Of a stretch of DNA of 64,000 nucleotides, positions 25,977-34,354 are shown piece by piece. The notes under the pieces were generated by a model. It saw nothing but the letters and a program-made list of their open reading frames with translations. It was not told the origin of the DNA and did not search any database. Within the stretch, counting starts at the first letter, position 1. Every line of letters starts with the position of its first letter. This stretch comes from Streptomyces sp. MMG1121 (GTDB lineage: Bacteria > Actinomycetota > Actinomycetes > Streptomycetales > Streptomycetaceae), in NCBI RefSeq assembly GCF_001280015.1, contig NZ_LGDV01000152.1, positions 1 to 64,000 of the forward strand, in the 5' to 3' direction. The translations under genes and the position numbers were made by a program.

Positions 25977-28391
25977 CTACGCCTCCGGGAACCCGGCGGG
26001 TGTGGTAGCGGGGGCGAGTGGCTGCTCGGCCCAGATGGTCTTTCCGGAGCGGCCGTAGCGGCAGCCCCAGCGCGCGGCGAGCTGGGCCACCAGGAACAGG
26101 CCGCGACCGCCCTCGTCGGTGGTCTTCGCCCGGCGCAGGCGGGGCTGGGTGTTGCTTGGATCGGAGACCTCGCAGACCAGCGTCTTGTCGCGGATCAGCC
26201 GTAGTCCGACCGGGGCGCCGCCGTAACGGATGGCGTTGGTGACCAGTTCGCTGACCACGAGTTCCGTGGTGAACGCGACGTCCTCCAGCCCCCATGCGGA
26301 GAGCTGACGGGTGACCGCTCTGCGGGCGTCGGCCACGATGGTGGGGTCGGCGGGGAATTCCCAGTTCGCGGTGTTGTCCGGCGGGATCACGCGCGTGCGG
26401 GCGACGAGCAGCGCGATGTCGTCACGGGGTGCGGTGTCGCCGCCGGCTTCGGCGAGGAGAGCGCGGCCGATGTCGTCCAGGGGCCGGTCGGGGCGGCACA
26501 GAGCACCGAGGTCCGTCGTCAGCCGCCGGATACCGGCGTCGAGGTCGTCATGGTCACGTTCGACCAGTCCGTCGGTGTATAGAGCAAGAACGCTCCCTGG
26601 GGGCAGAACGATTTCCGTGACCTCGAACGGCATGCCACCGACGCCGAGGGGAGGGCCGGGGGAGATCTCGACGGCGTGGGCGCCTGTGTCGGGCTGGACC
26701 ACAACTGGGGGCAGATGCCCGGCGCTTGCGAGGGCGCAGCGACAGGTGACCGGGTCGTACACGGCGTACAGGCACGTGGCGCCGACCGCCTCCTGGTGGC
26801 CGTGGGGCGCCTCACCGGCGAGTTGCTGCACGAGGTCGTCGACGTGGGTGAGGAGTTCGTCGGGCTCCATCTCCAGATCGGCGAGGGTCTGTACGGCGGT
26901 ACGGAGCCGGCCCATGGTGGCGGAGGCGTGCAGCCCGTGGCCGACCACGTCGCCGATGACGAAGGCGACCCGCAGAGAAGGCAGAGGAATGACGTCGAAC
27001 CAGTCTCCTGCGATGTCCGCCCCGCCGCCGGCCGGCCGGTACAGACCCGCGGTCTGGGCGGCCGCATGGTCCGTCGTGGCGCGTGGGAGCAGGCGTTGTT
27101 GCAGGGCCATGGCGGCGCGGTGCTCGCGGGTGTAGCGGCGGGCGTTGTCCACGCTCAGCGCGGCGCGGGAGGCGATCTCCGTGAGGAGATCCGCGTCCGC
27201 CTGGTCGAATGCCTCCGGGTGCCCGGTGCGCCAGACGGCGACCGCTCCGAGCACGAGGCCGCGGGCGAACAGGGGTGCGGAGACAGCCGAATGCCCGTGT
27301 TCGGGGATGAGGAGCGGGACGAGTTCCGAGTGGTCCTCGGCCATGGCCAGCGCGCTCGCCCGGTCGGGGACGAGGACGGTCTCACCGCGCTGGACCCGGC
27401 GCAGGACGGGCAGGTCCGGCATCGGCGGATCCGCGACGCCCGGCGGTCCGAACCCGGTGGGCCAGGGGCCCGCCGAGGCTGCGGCGACCCTGCGCATGTG
27501 CCATGATCCCGCGCCGGACAGCTTCGGGGGCTCGTCTCCGTCGAGCACGGGCTCGGCGAGGCTCGCCCAGGCAAGGTCCCCGAAAGCCGGGACGAGAACG
27601 TCCACCAGGTCCTGGGCTGTGCGCAGGACATCGAGGGAGCCGCCGATCCGGGCCGATGCCTCGTGGCGCAGATCCTGGCGGCGCCCGCGCGCGGCGGTGT
27701 CGGTGAAGACCGCGGCGACACCGGTGGAACGGCCCTTGTCGTCTTCCAGGCGGAAGGCGGAAAGGGACAGCGCGCGCTGCCGGCCGAGCCCCCGTCGCGA
27801 ACGCACCCGCAGCTCTCGGTCGATCAGCGGCTCGCCGGTGTCCAGCACTCGGCGCAGCGCGGCCTCGGCGTCATCGGCGTCCTCGGGGGATACGATCTCG
27901 CACAGCCGGCCACCGACCGTCGCGCCCTCCGCACCGAGTGTGCCCGGTGCAAGGTTGGTTCGCGTGATGCTCAGGTCGGTGTCGTGAAGGGTGATCCCGA
28001 TCCGGTCCTGGGCGAGGAATGCGCTCATGAAGGCCGTGTCCTGTGCCCAGTCGCTCGCGAACTGAACGGGTGCGGCCAGGACCAGGACCTCGGAGGAACC
28101 GTCCAGCCGCAACGCGTCGTAGGCGACGTCGACCGGCCGACCGGAGCGGTGCCGGAGCACTGCCTGCCCGGTCACAGGAACCCTGCCGCCGCCGGACGGG
28201 TCAGGACGCCGGTGCACTGCTTCGACCAGCTGAGCGACCGGCATGCCGCACACCTCCGCCGCCGTACGGTCGAGCAACTCCGCAGCAGTACGTGACCATC
28301 GCAGCACGACCCCGTCTCCGTCGACCACAACGGCGGCCACGCCGCTGAACGACAACGATCCGCCACCGCCAAGACCGCTCGAGGTGTCCAT
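25977..28391 (-). CDS. PAS-GAF-PP2C phosphatase with C-terminal anti-sigma kinase (HATPase) domain
   Basis: An 804-aa protein. The start at ATG 28389-28391 is supported by GAGGAG 9-14 nt upstream. Two PAS-like regions (about 15-120 and 135-255) are followed by GAF (about 265-430). The SpoIIE phosphatase (about 440-665) carries AGDWFDVIPLPSLRVAFVIG, DVVGHGLHASATMGRLRTAV, ALYTDGLVE and RDDIALLVAR. The RsbW-like HATPase_c (about 680-800) carries VVSELVTNAIRYGGAP, GRGLFLVAQLAARWG and the terminal KTIWAEQP. This fused layout lets one protein both phosphorylate and dephosphorylate anti-anti-sigma partners. It is intact and paralogous to 23413-25497. Confidence 0.92.
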   Translation of the reverse strand: MDTSSGLGGGGSLSFSGVAAVVVDGDGVVLRWSRTAAELLDRTAAEVCGMPVAQLVEAVHRRPDPSGGGRVPVTGQAVLRHRSGRPVDVAYDALRLDGSSEVLVLAAPVQFASDWAQDTAFMSAFLAQDRIGITLHDTDLSITRTNLAPGTLGAEGATVGGRLCEIVSPEDADDAEAALRRVLDTGEPLIDRELRVRSRRGLGRQRALSLSAFRLEDDKGRSTGVAAVFTDTAARGRRQDLRHEASARIGGSLDVLRTAQDLVDVLVPAFGDLAWASLAEPVLDGDEPPKLSGAGSWHMRRVAAASAGPWPTGFGPPGVADPPMPDLPVLRRVQRGETVLVPDRASALAMAEDHSELVPLLIPEHGHSAVSAPLFARGLVLGAVAVWRTGHPEAFDQADADLLTEIASRAALSVDNARRYTREHRAAMALQQRLLPRATTDHAAAQTAGLYRPAGGGADIAGDWFDVIPLPSLRVAFVIGDVVGHGLHASATMGRLRTAVQTLADLEMEPDELLTHVDDLVQQLAGEAPHGHQEAVGATCLYAVYDPVTCRCALASAGHLPPVVVQPDTGAHAVEISPGPPLGVGGMPFEVTEIVLPPGSVLALYTDGLVERDHDDLDAGIRRLTTDLGALCRPDRPLDDIGRALLAEAGGDTAPRDDIALLVARTRVIPPDNTANWEFPADPTIVADARRAVTRQLSAWGLEDVAFTTELVVSELVTNAIRYGGAPVGLRLIRDKTLVCEVSDPSNTQPRLRRAKTTDEGGRGLFLVAQLAARWGCRYGRSGKTIWAEQPLAPATTPAGFPEA

Positions 28392-28597
28392 CTCGCTCCT
28401 CGCTGGTGTCGAACCCACCACATACTCCGCATGCCCATTATCAGGCGATATGTGAAATATCGATCAGTGACTCGGCACGGGAGGAACGACGCCCTGACAC
28501 TGCGCCCCGCGAGCAGGCGGGGTCTAGCTGGGGCCTGTCTCCGGTCGTGATCGCGAGTCGGGGGCGGTGGGCTGAGGGTCCGGTTAGCTTCGGTGTC

Positions 28598-28945
28598 ATG
28601 GGTGCTGCCGCCGAGCCCGTGCGTACTGTGACGTTGCGTCTCGCGAGCCGCGCCGATCTTCCCGCGGTGCTTGCGCTGCTCCCAGACGAGGACAGTGGTG
28701 GATCCGGCGATGGCCACGGTCACGGAGGCGTACGAGTGCGCCTTCGCGGCGATTGACGCGGACTCGCGCAGCGAGATGCTGGTCCTGGTCGAAGATGCTG
28801 ACGGCCGGGGTCAGGCCGGCACGGTGGTGGGCTGGGCGAGTCCCCGGGCTCGGCAAGGGCGGTACCGAGCGGGCCCTGACCGAGGCGGTGCGGATCCGTG
28901 CGGACCGGCGTGGCAGCGGGGAGCAATCGTCAGTACCTGTGGATC
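28598..28945 (+). pseudogene. GNAT acetyltransferase relic
   Basis: ATG 28598 starts MGAAAEPVRTVTLRLASRAD LPAVLALLPDED. A frameshift near 28690 leads to VVDPAMATVTEAYECAFAAI and SEMLVLVEDADGRGQAGTVV. A further shift or deletion leads to LGKGGTERALTEAVRIRADR RGSG, the acetyl-CoA binding R.xGxG/A region. The C-terminal third is missing. It resembles the small GNAT proteins encoded near regulators in Streptomyces. Confidence 0.7.
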
Positions 28946-28982
28946 AGCGGTTTCTCAGCTGCGAGATGATCCGAGCCGGGTG

Positions 28983-29189
28983 AGTCCTTCGACCGCCGAG
29001 AGCTCACCCGATCGTGCAGCAGGCCCAGTTTTGCCGGGCTATGTCGTTGTGCAGGACGTACAGGATGCCCTGCAGACACAGTCGGTCCGCCACTGGCCGT
29101 GGGCCCGGCGACTTCTCCGGCCAGGGCGGCAGCAGTGGCTCGATCAGCGCCCACAAGTCGTCGTCCACGATCCACGGCCGAGTGCTCAC
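28983..29189 (-). pseudogene. IS5-family transposase N-terminal fragment
   Basis: GTG at 29187-29189 begins STRPWIVDDDLWALIEPLLP PWPEKSPGPRPVADRLCLQG ILYVLHNDIARQNW. This is the N-terminal DUF4096-type domain of an IS5-family transposase. Homology stops at about 29005 and no terminal repeat pair was found, so this is a 5-prime remnant of an element. A middle fragment of a similar transposase lies at 30738-30965 on the other strand. Confidence 0.8.
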
Positions 29190-29301
29190 ATCCTCCCGAA
29201 CAGCGGGATCGTCTCATCGGTCACGCCGGACCAGGGCACTTCAACAAGATCAAGTTATGAGCTCGTAGGACTCTTGGTGATGTCAGGGCGTAACGGGGAG
29301 G

Positions 29302-29736
29302 CTAGCGAGGCGCCGCGAGTACGTCCCGGAGTACGTTCTCGAGCGTGACGCGGGCCAGTTCGTGTCTCAGGGTCTCCTCGATGCCCTCGTAGATGCCCTG
29401 CATCGCCGGCTGGATGCCGTAACCCACCACACATCCCTGGTCCGGGGTGGTGCGGTGCATCGCGAACAGCGGGCCGGGTTCCACTGCCTCGTACACGTCG
29501 AGCAGGGTCATCGACCCCAGCTCGCGCGCCAGCGACCAGCCCGCGCCCACGCCCCGCCGGGACTCCACGAGCCCGGCCTTGCGCAGCTCGCCGAGCAGCC
29601 GCCTGATCACCACGGGGTTGGTGTTCGCGCTGGTCGCGATCTGCTCGGAGGTGGCGACCTCATGGCCCTGGCGCTGGTAGAGACCGATCCAGGTCAGCGC
29701 GTGGGCGGCAATGGTCAACCTGCTGTTGGCGCTCAT
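29302..29736 (-). CDS. Rrf2-family transcriptional regulator
   Basis: A 144-aa regulator. It has an Rrf2 winged helix (ALTWIGLYQRQGHEVATSEQ, IATSANTNPVVIRRLLGELR KAGLVESRRGVGAGWSLAR) and a dimerisation helix near the C-terminus. Only one cysteine (DQGCVVGYG) is present, so it is not a classical three-Cys Fe-S Rrf2 and resembles the YwnA-type redox or electrophile sensors. ATG 29734-29736 follows GAGGAAGG. It is divergent from an SDR gene, with an operator array between them. Confidence 0.88.
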   Translation of the reverse strand: MSANSRLTIAAHALTWIGLYQRQGHEVATSEQIATSANTNPVVIRRLLGELRKAGLVESRRGVGAGWSLARELGSMTLLDVYEAVEPGPLFAMHRTTPDQGCVVGYGIQPAMQGIYEGIEETLRHELARVTLENVLRDVLAAPR

Positions 29737-29766
29737 GAACCCTTCCTCTCTGCCGCAACGCTTTAT

Positions 29767-29831
29767 GTTACGACAACACAGTCGTAACAACTAAGGTTGT
29801 AACAAGCTGTCGTAACAATTAGTGTTGCGAC
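29767..29831. promoter_or_regulatory. Operator array with five GTYGTAAC-type half-sites
   Basis: Between the divergent Rrf2 and SDR genes lie GTTACGAC/GTCGTAAC (29767-29774 and 29781-29788, perfect inverted repeat, 6-nt spacer), a half-site GTTGTAAC (29796-29803), and GTCGTAAC/GTTGCGAC (29809-29816 and 29824-29831, one mismatch, 7-nt spacer). The local AT-rich composition and repetition strongly suggest cooperative binding of the Rrf2 regulator, controlling itself and the SDR. Confidence 0.75.
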
Positions 29832-29864
29832 TGCCGGGAAGGGTCAATCAACGAGGTGAGAAGA

Positions 29865-30620
29865 ATGAGCAAGCCACTCACGGGCAAGGTCGCCCTGGTC
29901 ACCGGGGGGTCGCGCGGACTGGGGGCCGCGACCGTACGGCTGCTCGCCGAGCAAGGCGCCGACGTCGCCTTCACCTATGTCAGCTCCGAGAAGCAGGCGC
30001 AGGCTGTCGTCGACGAGGTGCACGGCAAGGGAGCGAAGGCCGTCGCCTTCAAGTCCGACCAGGCGGACATGAGTCGGGCGTCGGCGCTGATCAACGACGT
30101 GGTCGCGCACTTCGGCGGCCTGGACATCCTCGTCAACAACGCGGCGATCTCGGTGGAGCAGGGCCGCACGGTGGACGACCCGGACGCAGACACCGCCGCA
30201 CTGGACCGGATGCACGCCACCAACTACCTCGGCGTGATCGCCGTCATCCGAGCCGCCTCCCGAGTGCTGCGCGCGGGCGGCCGCATCATCACCGTGAGTT
30301 CCGGACTGGGCTCCAGGGTCGGTGCCCCAGGCCTTGCCGACTACTCGGCGACCAAGTCAGGCATCGAGAGGTACACCATGGGGGTCGCACGGGACCTCGG
30401 GCCCCGCAACATCACGGCCAACGTCGTGGAGGCCGGACTGATGGAGGGCGGCATGGAAGGGCCGGACCCCGAGACCCTCAAGGCCCTGGTCGGCTCGCTG
30501 TCTCTGCAACGCATGGGTCACCCCGAAGAAATCGCCGCGGCGATCGCCTTTCTGGCGAGCCCCGCCGCGTCGTACGTCACGGGCGCGGTGCTGGACGCCC
30601 ACGGTGGCTACAACGCCTGA
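29865..30620 (+). CDS. SDR-family oxidoreductase (FabG-like)
   Basis: A 251-aa classical short-chain dehydrogenase. It has the cofactor loop VALVTGGSRGLGAATVRLLA, an NNA motif (LVNNAAIS), catalytic Ser in ITVSSGLG, YSATK (YxxxK) at about residue 163-167, and the C-terminal SYVTGAVLDAHGGYN typical of FabG-like reductases. It probably uses NADPH on a carbonyl substrate. ATG 29865 follows GAGGTGAGAAG. It is divergent from Rrf2, which most likely represses it. It is followed by a strong hairpin terminator. Confidence 0.92.
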   Translation: MSKPLTGKVALVTGGSRGLGAATVRLLAEQGADVAFTYVSSEKQAQAVVDEVHGKGAKAVAFKSDQADMSRASALINDVVAHFGGLDILVNNAAISVEQGRTVDDPDADTAALDRMHATNYLGVIAVIRAASRVLRAGGRIITVSSGLGSRVGAPGLADYSATKSGIERYTMGVARDLGPRNITANVVEAGLMEGGMEGPDPETLKALVGSLSLQRMGHPEEIAAAIAFLASPAASYVTGAVLDAHGGYNA

Positions 30621-30635
30621 ACCGGAACCCCTGCC

Positions 30636-30671
30636 GCGCGCCCCGAAGGAGATCGCGCCTTCGGGGCGCGC
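30636..30671 (+). terminator. 14-bp perfect hairpin terminator after the SDR gene
   Basis: GCGCGCCCCGAAGG (30636-30649) pairs perfectly with CCTTCGGGGCGCGC (30658-30671) around an 8-nt loop, 15 nt after the SDR stop. This is an intrinsic-type terminator without a long U-tract, common in Streptomyces. Confidence 0.85.
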
Positions 30672-30737
30672 ACCGCCAACGACCCGCGCGTGCGCGGACG
30701 ACTCCCACGTGCGCGCGAAAGAGAGGAGCCGCGACCG

Positions 30738-30965
30738 GTCCGTCACCGGCCGACCGGCGGAAGGCGGACAGCAAGCACCGGTTGATCTGCGACGGCAAGG
30801 ACACCACGCAGCACGTCATCACGACCGCCGTCAAGTCAACGACATCACCCAATCCCTCGACCTCGTCGACGGCATCCCGCCCGTGGCCGGACGACCCGGC
30901 CGGCCTTGGGCGACGGTCGGGGCGCCTCCTGGGCGACAAGGCACATGGGGACGGGAACCCGGCGT
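30738..30965 (+). pseudogene. IS5-family transposase middle fragment
   Basis: The plus strand reads ATGPSPADRRKADSKHRLICD GKDTTQHVITTA, then one frame over VNDITQSLDLVDGIPPVAGR PGRP, then LLGDKAHGDGNP. This is the catalytic core (TGPSP.DR..GSKHH-like and LLGDKGYD-like with the second Asp) of an IS5-family transposase. At least two frameshifts, and both ends are missing. Its right boundary coincides with the truncated C-terminus of the mnhD-like relic. Confidence 0.75.
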
Positions 30966-32199
30966 TGCGGATCGCGGATCTCCGGTTCCTCACCGCCGCC
31001 GGTGGTCTCCGTACCGGCGTACCGGTCGCGCGGCCGGGGCCCGGCGCCGGCGAAGATCCGGCCGGCGGCGCGCAGCACGGCTCCGCCGGTGAGCGCCGAG
31101 ACCAGCCCGAACACCGCGGGCAGCCAAGGGAATTCGTCCTCACCGGCATGCTCGGCGACAGCCTTGCCGAGGGCTGTCCCGAACGGTGGCAGACCGGCGA
31201 GGCCGAGACCGCCCACGGCGAACAGCGCCGACGAACGGCAGATCGCGGCCGCGCCGGTACAGCCCGTGCTCGTCGACGGAGCCGTACCGGTCCAGCAGGA
31301 CAGCGGTCGTGGCGAACAGCGCCGCCTTGACCCCTGCGTGGGCGGCGACGTACAGGGCGGTGCCGGCCGTCGCGGCGGGGGTGAGCAGTGCCGTGCCGAC
31401 GAGGAAGAGGCCGACGTGCCCGACGGTGGAGAAGGCGAGCAGCCGCTTGAGGTGGCGCTGCTGCCAGCACATCACGGCCCCCATCAGTGCCGTCAGCACC
31501 CCGGCGGCCACGAACACGGCGCGCAGGTGCGCGTGCGTGATGCCGTGCGGTCCGGAGAAGACGACCCAGTAGACGCGTGCGGTGCCGTAGACGCCGAGTT
31601 CCACCATGACGCCGGAAAGCAGCATGCACACGGGGGTCGGCGCGACGGAATGGGCGTCCGGAAGCCAGAAGTGCAGGGGCACCACCGCCGCCTTGACCAG
31701 CAGCCCGGTGACGATCAGCACGAAGGCCGCGGACAGCAGGACATCGGGGCGGTGCCGGGCGAGTTGCACATCGATCTGCGCGAGACCGAGCTCACCGGTG
31801 CGGGCGTAGACCAGCCCGATGCCGAGCAACGGGCAGTATGCGCCCAGAGAGTTGACGACACCGAAGACCAGGGAACCCTGCACCGGCCGTGTGGTCTTCG
31901 ATGCGATAGCCCGTCAGGGCGTAGGCGACCGCGCCCATCAGCTCGAAGAAGACGAACGCGTCGAACAGGTCACCGGTCAGCGCGAAGCCGACCATGCCCG
32001 CCTCGAACAGGAGGATGAGGGCGGCGAAGGAACTACGGCCGAACCCCTGAGCCGTCAGCAGCAGGACGGCGGTGACGACGGAGGTCGCCAGGCTGGGACC
32101 CGCGAGCCTCTCGACCGCCGAGTCCCGGCCGGCGGCCCAGACGCACGGGGGCATGCCCAGGGCCAGCAGGACTGCGATCGCCAGCAGCCAGGCGTTCAC
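30966..32199 (-). pseudogene. mnhF-mnhD deletion fusion (Mrp Na+/H+ antiporter relic)
   Basis: GTG 32197-32199, overlapping the mnhE stop, starts an MnhF-like protein (NAWLLAIAVLLALGMPPCVW ... VLLLTAQGFGRSS). This abruptly becomes the middle of MnhD (MVGFALTGDLFDAFVFFELM GAVAYALTGYR). A frameshift near 31890 continues as LVFGVVNSLGAY ... LLVKAAVVPLHFWLPDAH ... CWQQRHLKRLLAFSTVGH ... AHAGVKAALFA, all hallmark proton-channel helices of NuoL/MrpD. Another shift near 31215 gives GLAGLPPFGTALGK before the gene is cut at the IS fragment. Subunits G, A/B and C and the MnhD N-terminus are gone. Confidence 0.8.
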
Positions 32200-32696
32200 C
32201 GGCGCATCCCTTCGGTGAGCACATCCTCCAGGCTCGTACGGCCATCGGAGAGAAAGTGCGCGACGGCTGTCTGCGAGGCTCTCCCCGTCCTCCGTGGTTC
32301 GCGTGCGTGTACGTCGACGACGTACGCGCCGGGGGTGGACGACAGCAGAGCGCAGGCCCACGCGGCACCCGTTCCGGGGGAAAGCGTCATCATCTTCAGG
32401 CTCCCTTGCGAGGAACGGCCGCCGAGGGCATGCGCGGTGGCCCGGCACAGTCTGCTCAGGTCGGTGAGAACCGCGCCGGGCCACGCGAGCGCGGCCGCCC
32501 CCCATCGCCGGGTGCCGCCCAGCCGGGCACCGGACGCCGTGTGGACGGCCCGTGCGGCGACCGCCGCGATCAGCGATCCGCCCGCGACGACGACGAGTTC
32601 GAGGGGCGAGACGGTGCTGATGAACAGGACGTTGACGACGACCAGCACCGCCCACCAGGCCAGTACCTCGCCGAGTGCCGCCGGTGCCTTGCGCAT
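32196..32696 (-). CDS. Na+/H+ antiporter subunit E (MnhE/MrpE)
   Basis: A 166-aa membrane protein. It has an N-terminal pair of helices (VLAWWAVLVVVNVLFISTVS and LELVVVAGGSLIAAVAARAV) and a cytoplasmic domain with the MnhE signature GTGAAWACALLSSTPGAYVV DV and a short C-terminal tail. ATG 32694-32696 follows GAGGAGGGG. Its stop overlaps the next gene (GTGA). The protein itself looks complete, but the rest of the antiporter operon is collapsed, so it is probably non-functional in ion exchange and on its way to decay. Confidence 0.8.
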   Translation of the reverse strand: MRKAPAALGEVLAWWAVLVVVNVLFISTVSPLELVVVAGGSLIAAVAARAVHTASGARLGGTRRWGAAALAWPGAVLTDLSRLCRATAHALGGRSSQGSLKMMTLSPGTGAAWACALLSSTPGAYVVDVHAREPRRTGRASQTAVAHFLSDGRTSLEDVLTEGMRR

Positions 32697-32699
32697 CAC

Positions 32700-32980
32700 C
32701 CCTCCTCACCCACAGCCGTCGTGGACCAGCAACGTGTACCGCGCGCCGCCACCGCCATGCCATGCCCTGCGCACGCCGGGGAGAGCGACCCCGCGGGCCG
32801 AGCATCACCGCGATGGAGCATCGTGTGCGGACGCGGGTACCCACGGCATCGGATATCACCCGGATGTCGGCTGTGGCAGACGTGGTCCCGTCGGTGGGCG
32901 GCATGGAGGCACCCACCGACGGGACTGCTCGTGCCGCCATCGGCCTCGGCGAGCGGCGCGCCTCGTGGAACCGGGCGTGC
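32700..32980. other. Gap upstream of the mnhE gene
   Basis: About 280 bases between the mnhE start and the small membrane protein stop, both minus strand. No gene is supported. It should hold the mnhE promoter. Confidence 0.4.
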
Positions 32981-33136
32981 CTACCAGTAGTGGCGTCGGC
33001 CGCCGATGGCGTGGCCGACGGACCCGAGAAGGAACAGGATGGCGCCGACGACGAGCAGGATGATTCCGATCGTCCACAGGATGCCGATGTGCAGGACGAA
33101 TCCGACGATGAGCAGGATCACGCCGAGTGCGATCAT
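32981..33136 (-). CDS. Small two-helix membrane protein (DUF6131-like)
   Basis: A 51-aa protein starting at ATG 33134-33136 (MIALGVILLIVGFVLHIGIL) with two transmembrane helices separated by WTIG and a C-terminal GHAIGGRRHYW. Small proteins of this form are widespread in Streptomyces and are usually called DUF6131. It lies 33 nt downstream of the 166-aa protein gene, so it is probably co-transcribed with the two paralogous unknown proteins upstream. The function is unknown. It is shorter than many gene-calling cut-offs. Confidence 0.75.
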   Translation of the reverse strand: MIALGVILLIVGFVLHIGILWTIGIILLVVGAILFLLGSVGHAIGGRRHYW

Positions 33137-33169
33137 GGCGCGCTTCTTTCTCTCCGGCTGGTGAGTTTC

Positions 33170-33670
33170 TCAGGTGGTGAGCAGGCGGTTGAAGAAAGAG
33201 CGGTAGTGCCGCAGGGCCATACGCAGGGCTTCGGTGTCGGCCTGCCCGCCCCGGCTCCACTGTTCTTCGAGCGTCTTCTTGTGCTCGTCGAACGTCGTGG
33301 CGAGCGTCTGCATGAGGTTGGCGACCAGGCTGTCCGCGGCTTGCACCGCGTCAGGGGGATCGTCGACGAACGTGGTCTGGATCTTCTCCCAGCGATTGCG
33401 GAAGTCGTCCGCGTCCTCGGCCGTCAACAATTGCGGCATCTCGTCCGCGTCCCCGGTCCGTGCTTTCGCCGCATCGGCGGTCGCGGGGTCTTTCGTCTCG
33501 CGGAACGTGGTGTCGTCGGACGCGTCCGCCCCTTTGGCATCCTCGCCCTCGCCCGGGTAGACCGGGGGAGTTGGGGCGGTGCTCGGGGCTGCGTCGGTCT
33601 CGCGGGGTTGTGCGAGGTCTTCGGTGGACAGTCCGCTGTCGGTGGTGTGCGGTGTGTCGTCGTGTTGCAT
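33170..33670 (-). CDS. Unknown soluble protein, paralogue of the next gene upstream
   Basis: A 166-aa acidic protein. Residues 1-75 are Asp/Thr/Pro-rich and probably disordered. Residues 80-166 form a helical domain with W-x5-TTFVDDPPDAVQAADSLV and ends LRMALRHYRSFFNRLLTT. The helical domain closely matches the C-terminal half of the protein encoded at 33708-34265 (HEFVDRPEDAVHDADRLV ... LRSAMVHYRALFDELL). No signal peptide or catalytic motif is visible. It probably belongs to a three-gene operon with the membrane-anchored paralogue and the 51-aa membrane protein. Confidence 0.75.
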   Translation of the reverse strand: MQHDDTPHTTDSGLSTEDLAQPRETDAAPSTAPTPPVYPGEGEDAKGADASDDTTFRETKDPATADAAKARTGDADEMPQLLTAEDADDFRNRWEKIQTTFVDDPPDAVQAADSLVANLMQTLATTFDEHKKTLEEQWSRGGQADTEALRMALRHYRSFFNRLLTT

Positions 33671-33707
33671 AACTGCTCCGTGTCCATCGGTCCCGGCTGC
33701 CGGGATG

Positions 33708-34265
33708 TCACGCCGGGACGTGGCGGGTCTGGCCGCCGTCGGAGAGAAGTTCGTCGAACAGTGCTCGGTAGTGGACCATGGCGCTGCGCAGCTGTTCGGT
33801 GGTGGCCTTGTGGCCCTCGCTGAGCGTGTCGATCTCGTGGGCGGCCCTGTAGTGCTCGAGGGTGCGGCTGTGTTCCACGGAAAGGTCCTTGAGCTGCTGG
33901 TCGTAGCCTTCGGTGGGGTAGCCGCGTTCCTGCATGACGGAGGTCACCAGTCGGTCCGCGTCGTGCACGGCGTCCTCCGGGCGGTCCACGAACTCGTGCT
34001 GCACGTGGTCCCAGTCCCGTGTGTAGCGCTCGCGGAGACGGTCGGGCAGGGGCTTGATGTCGAGTTTGTCGTGTCGCTTCTCGCGCGCGCTGAGCTCGCG
34101 CTCGGCGGCGAGCCTGCTGTCGGCGGCGTCGACCGTCCGTTCGTACTCGGGGCCGTAGCGCTCCCGCAGGGCCCGGTGCCGCATGAAGAGAGCCAGGCCC
34201 ACGGCGATCAGCACGACGACCACCGCGACGGGAATGACGATCGCCAGAAGTGTGCCGGTGGACAT
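33708..34265 (-). CDS. Membrane-anchored helical protein of unknown function
   Basis: A 185-aa protein with one N-terminal transmembrane helix (TLLAIVIPVAVVVVLIAVGL), a highly charged coiled-coil-like stretch (RHRALRERYGPEYERTVDAA ... AAERELSAREKRHDKLDI), and the HEFVDRPEDAVHDADRLV domain shared with its downstream neighbour. ATG 34263-34265 is preceded by AAGGAGGTGG, a nearly perfect anti-16S complement, so translation should be strong. Related proteins are found across Streptomyces next to CsbD/DUF6131-type stress genes, which is from memory and unconfirmed. The function is unknown. Confidence 0.75.
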   Translation of the reverse strand: MSTGTLLAIVIPVAVVVVLIAVGLALFMRHRALRERYGPEYERTVDAADSRLAAERELSAREKRHDKLDIKPLPDRLRERYTRDWDHVQHEFVDRPEDAVHDADRLVTSVMQERGYPTEGYDQQLKDLSVEHSRTLEHYRAAHEIDTLSEGHKATTEQLRSAMVHYRALFDELLSDGGQTRHVPA

Positions 34266-34354
34266 CGAGCCACCTCCTTCCGGATAATCCGATGTTTTCC
34301 GTGTTCCCGGTCTGTGTGAATTACTCCTTTTCGTGGAAAGGCGTACGCGTCCCT

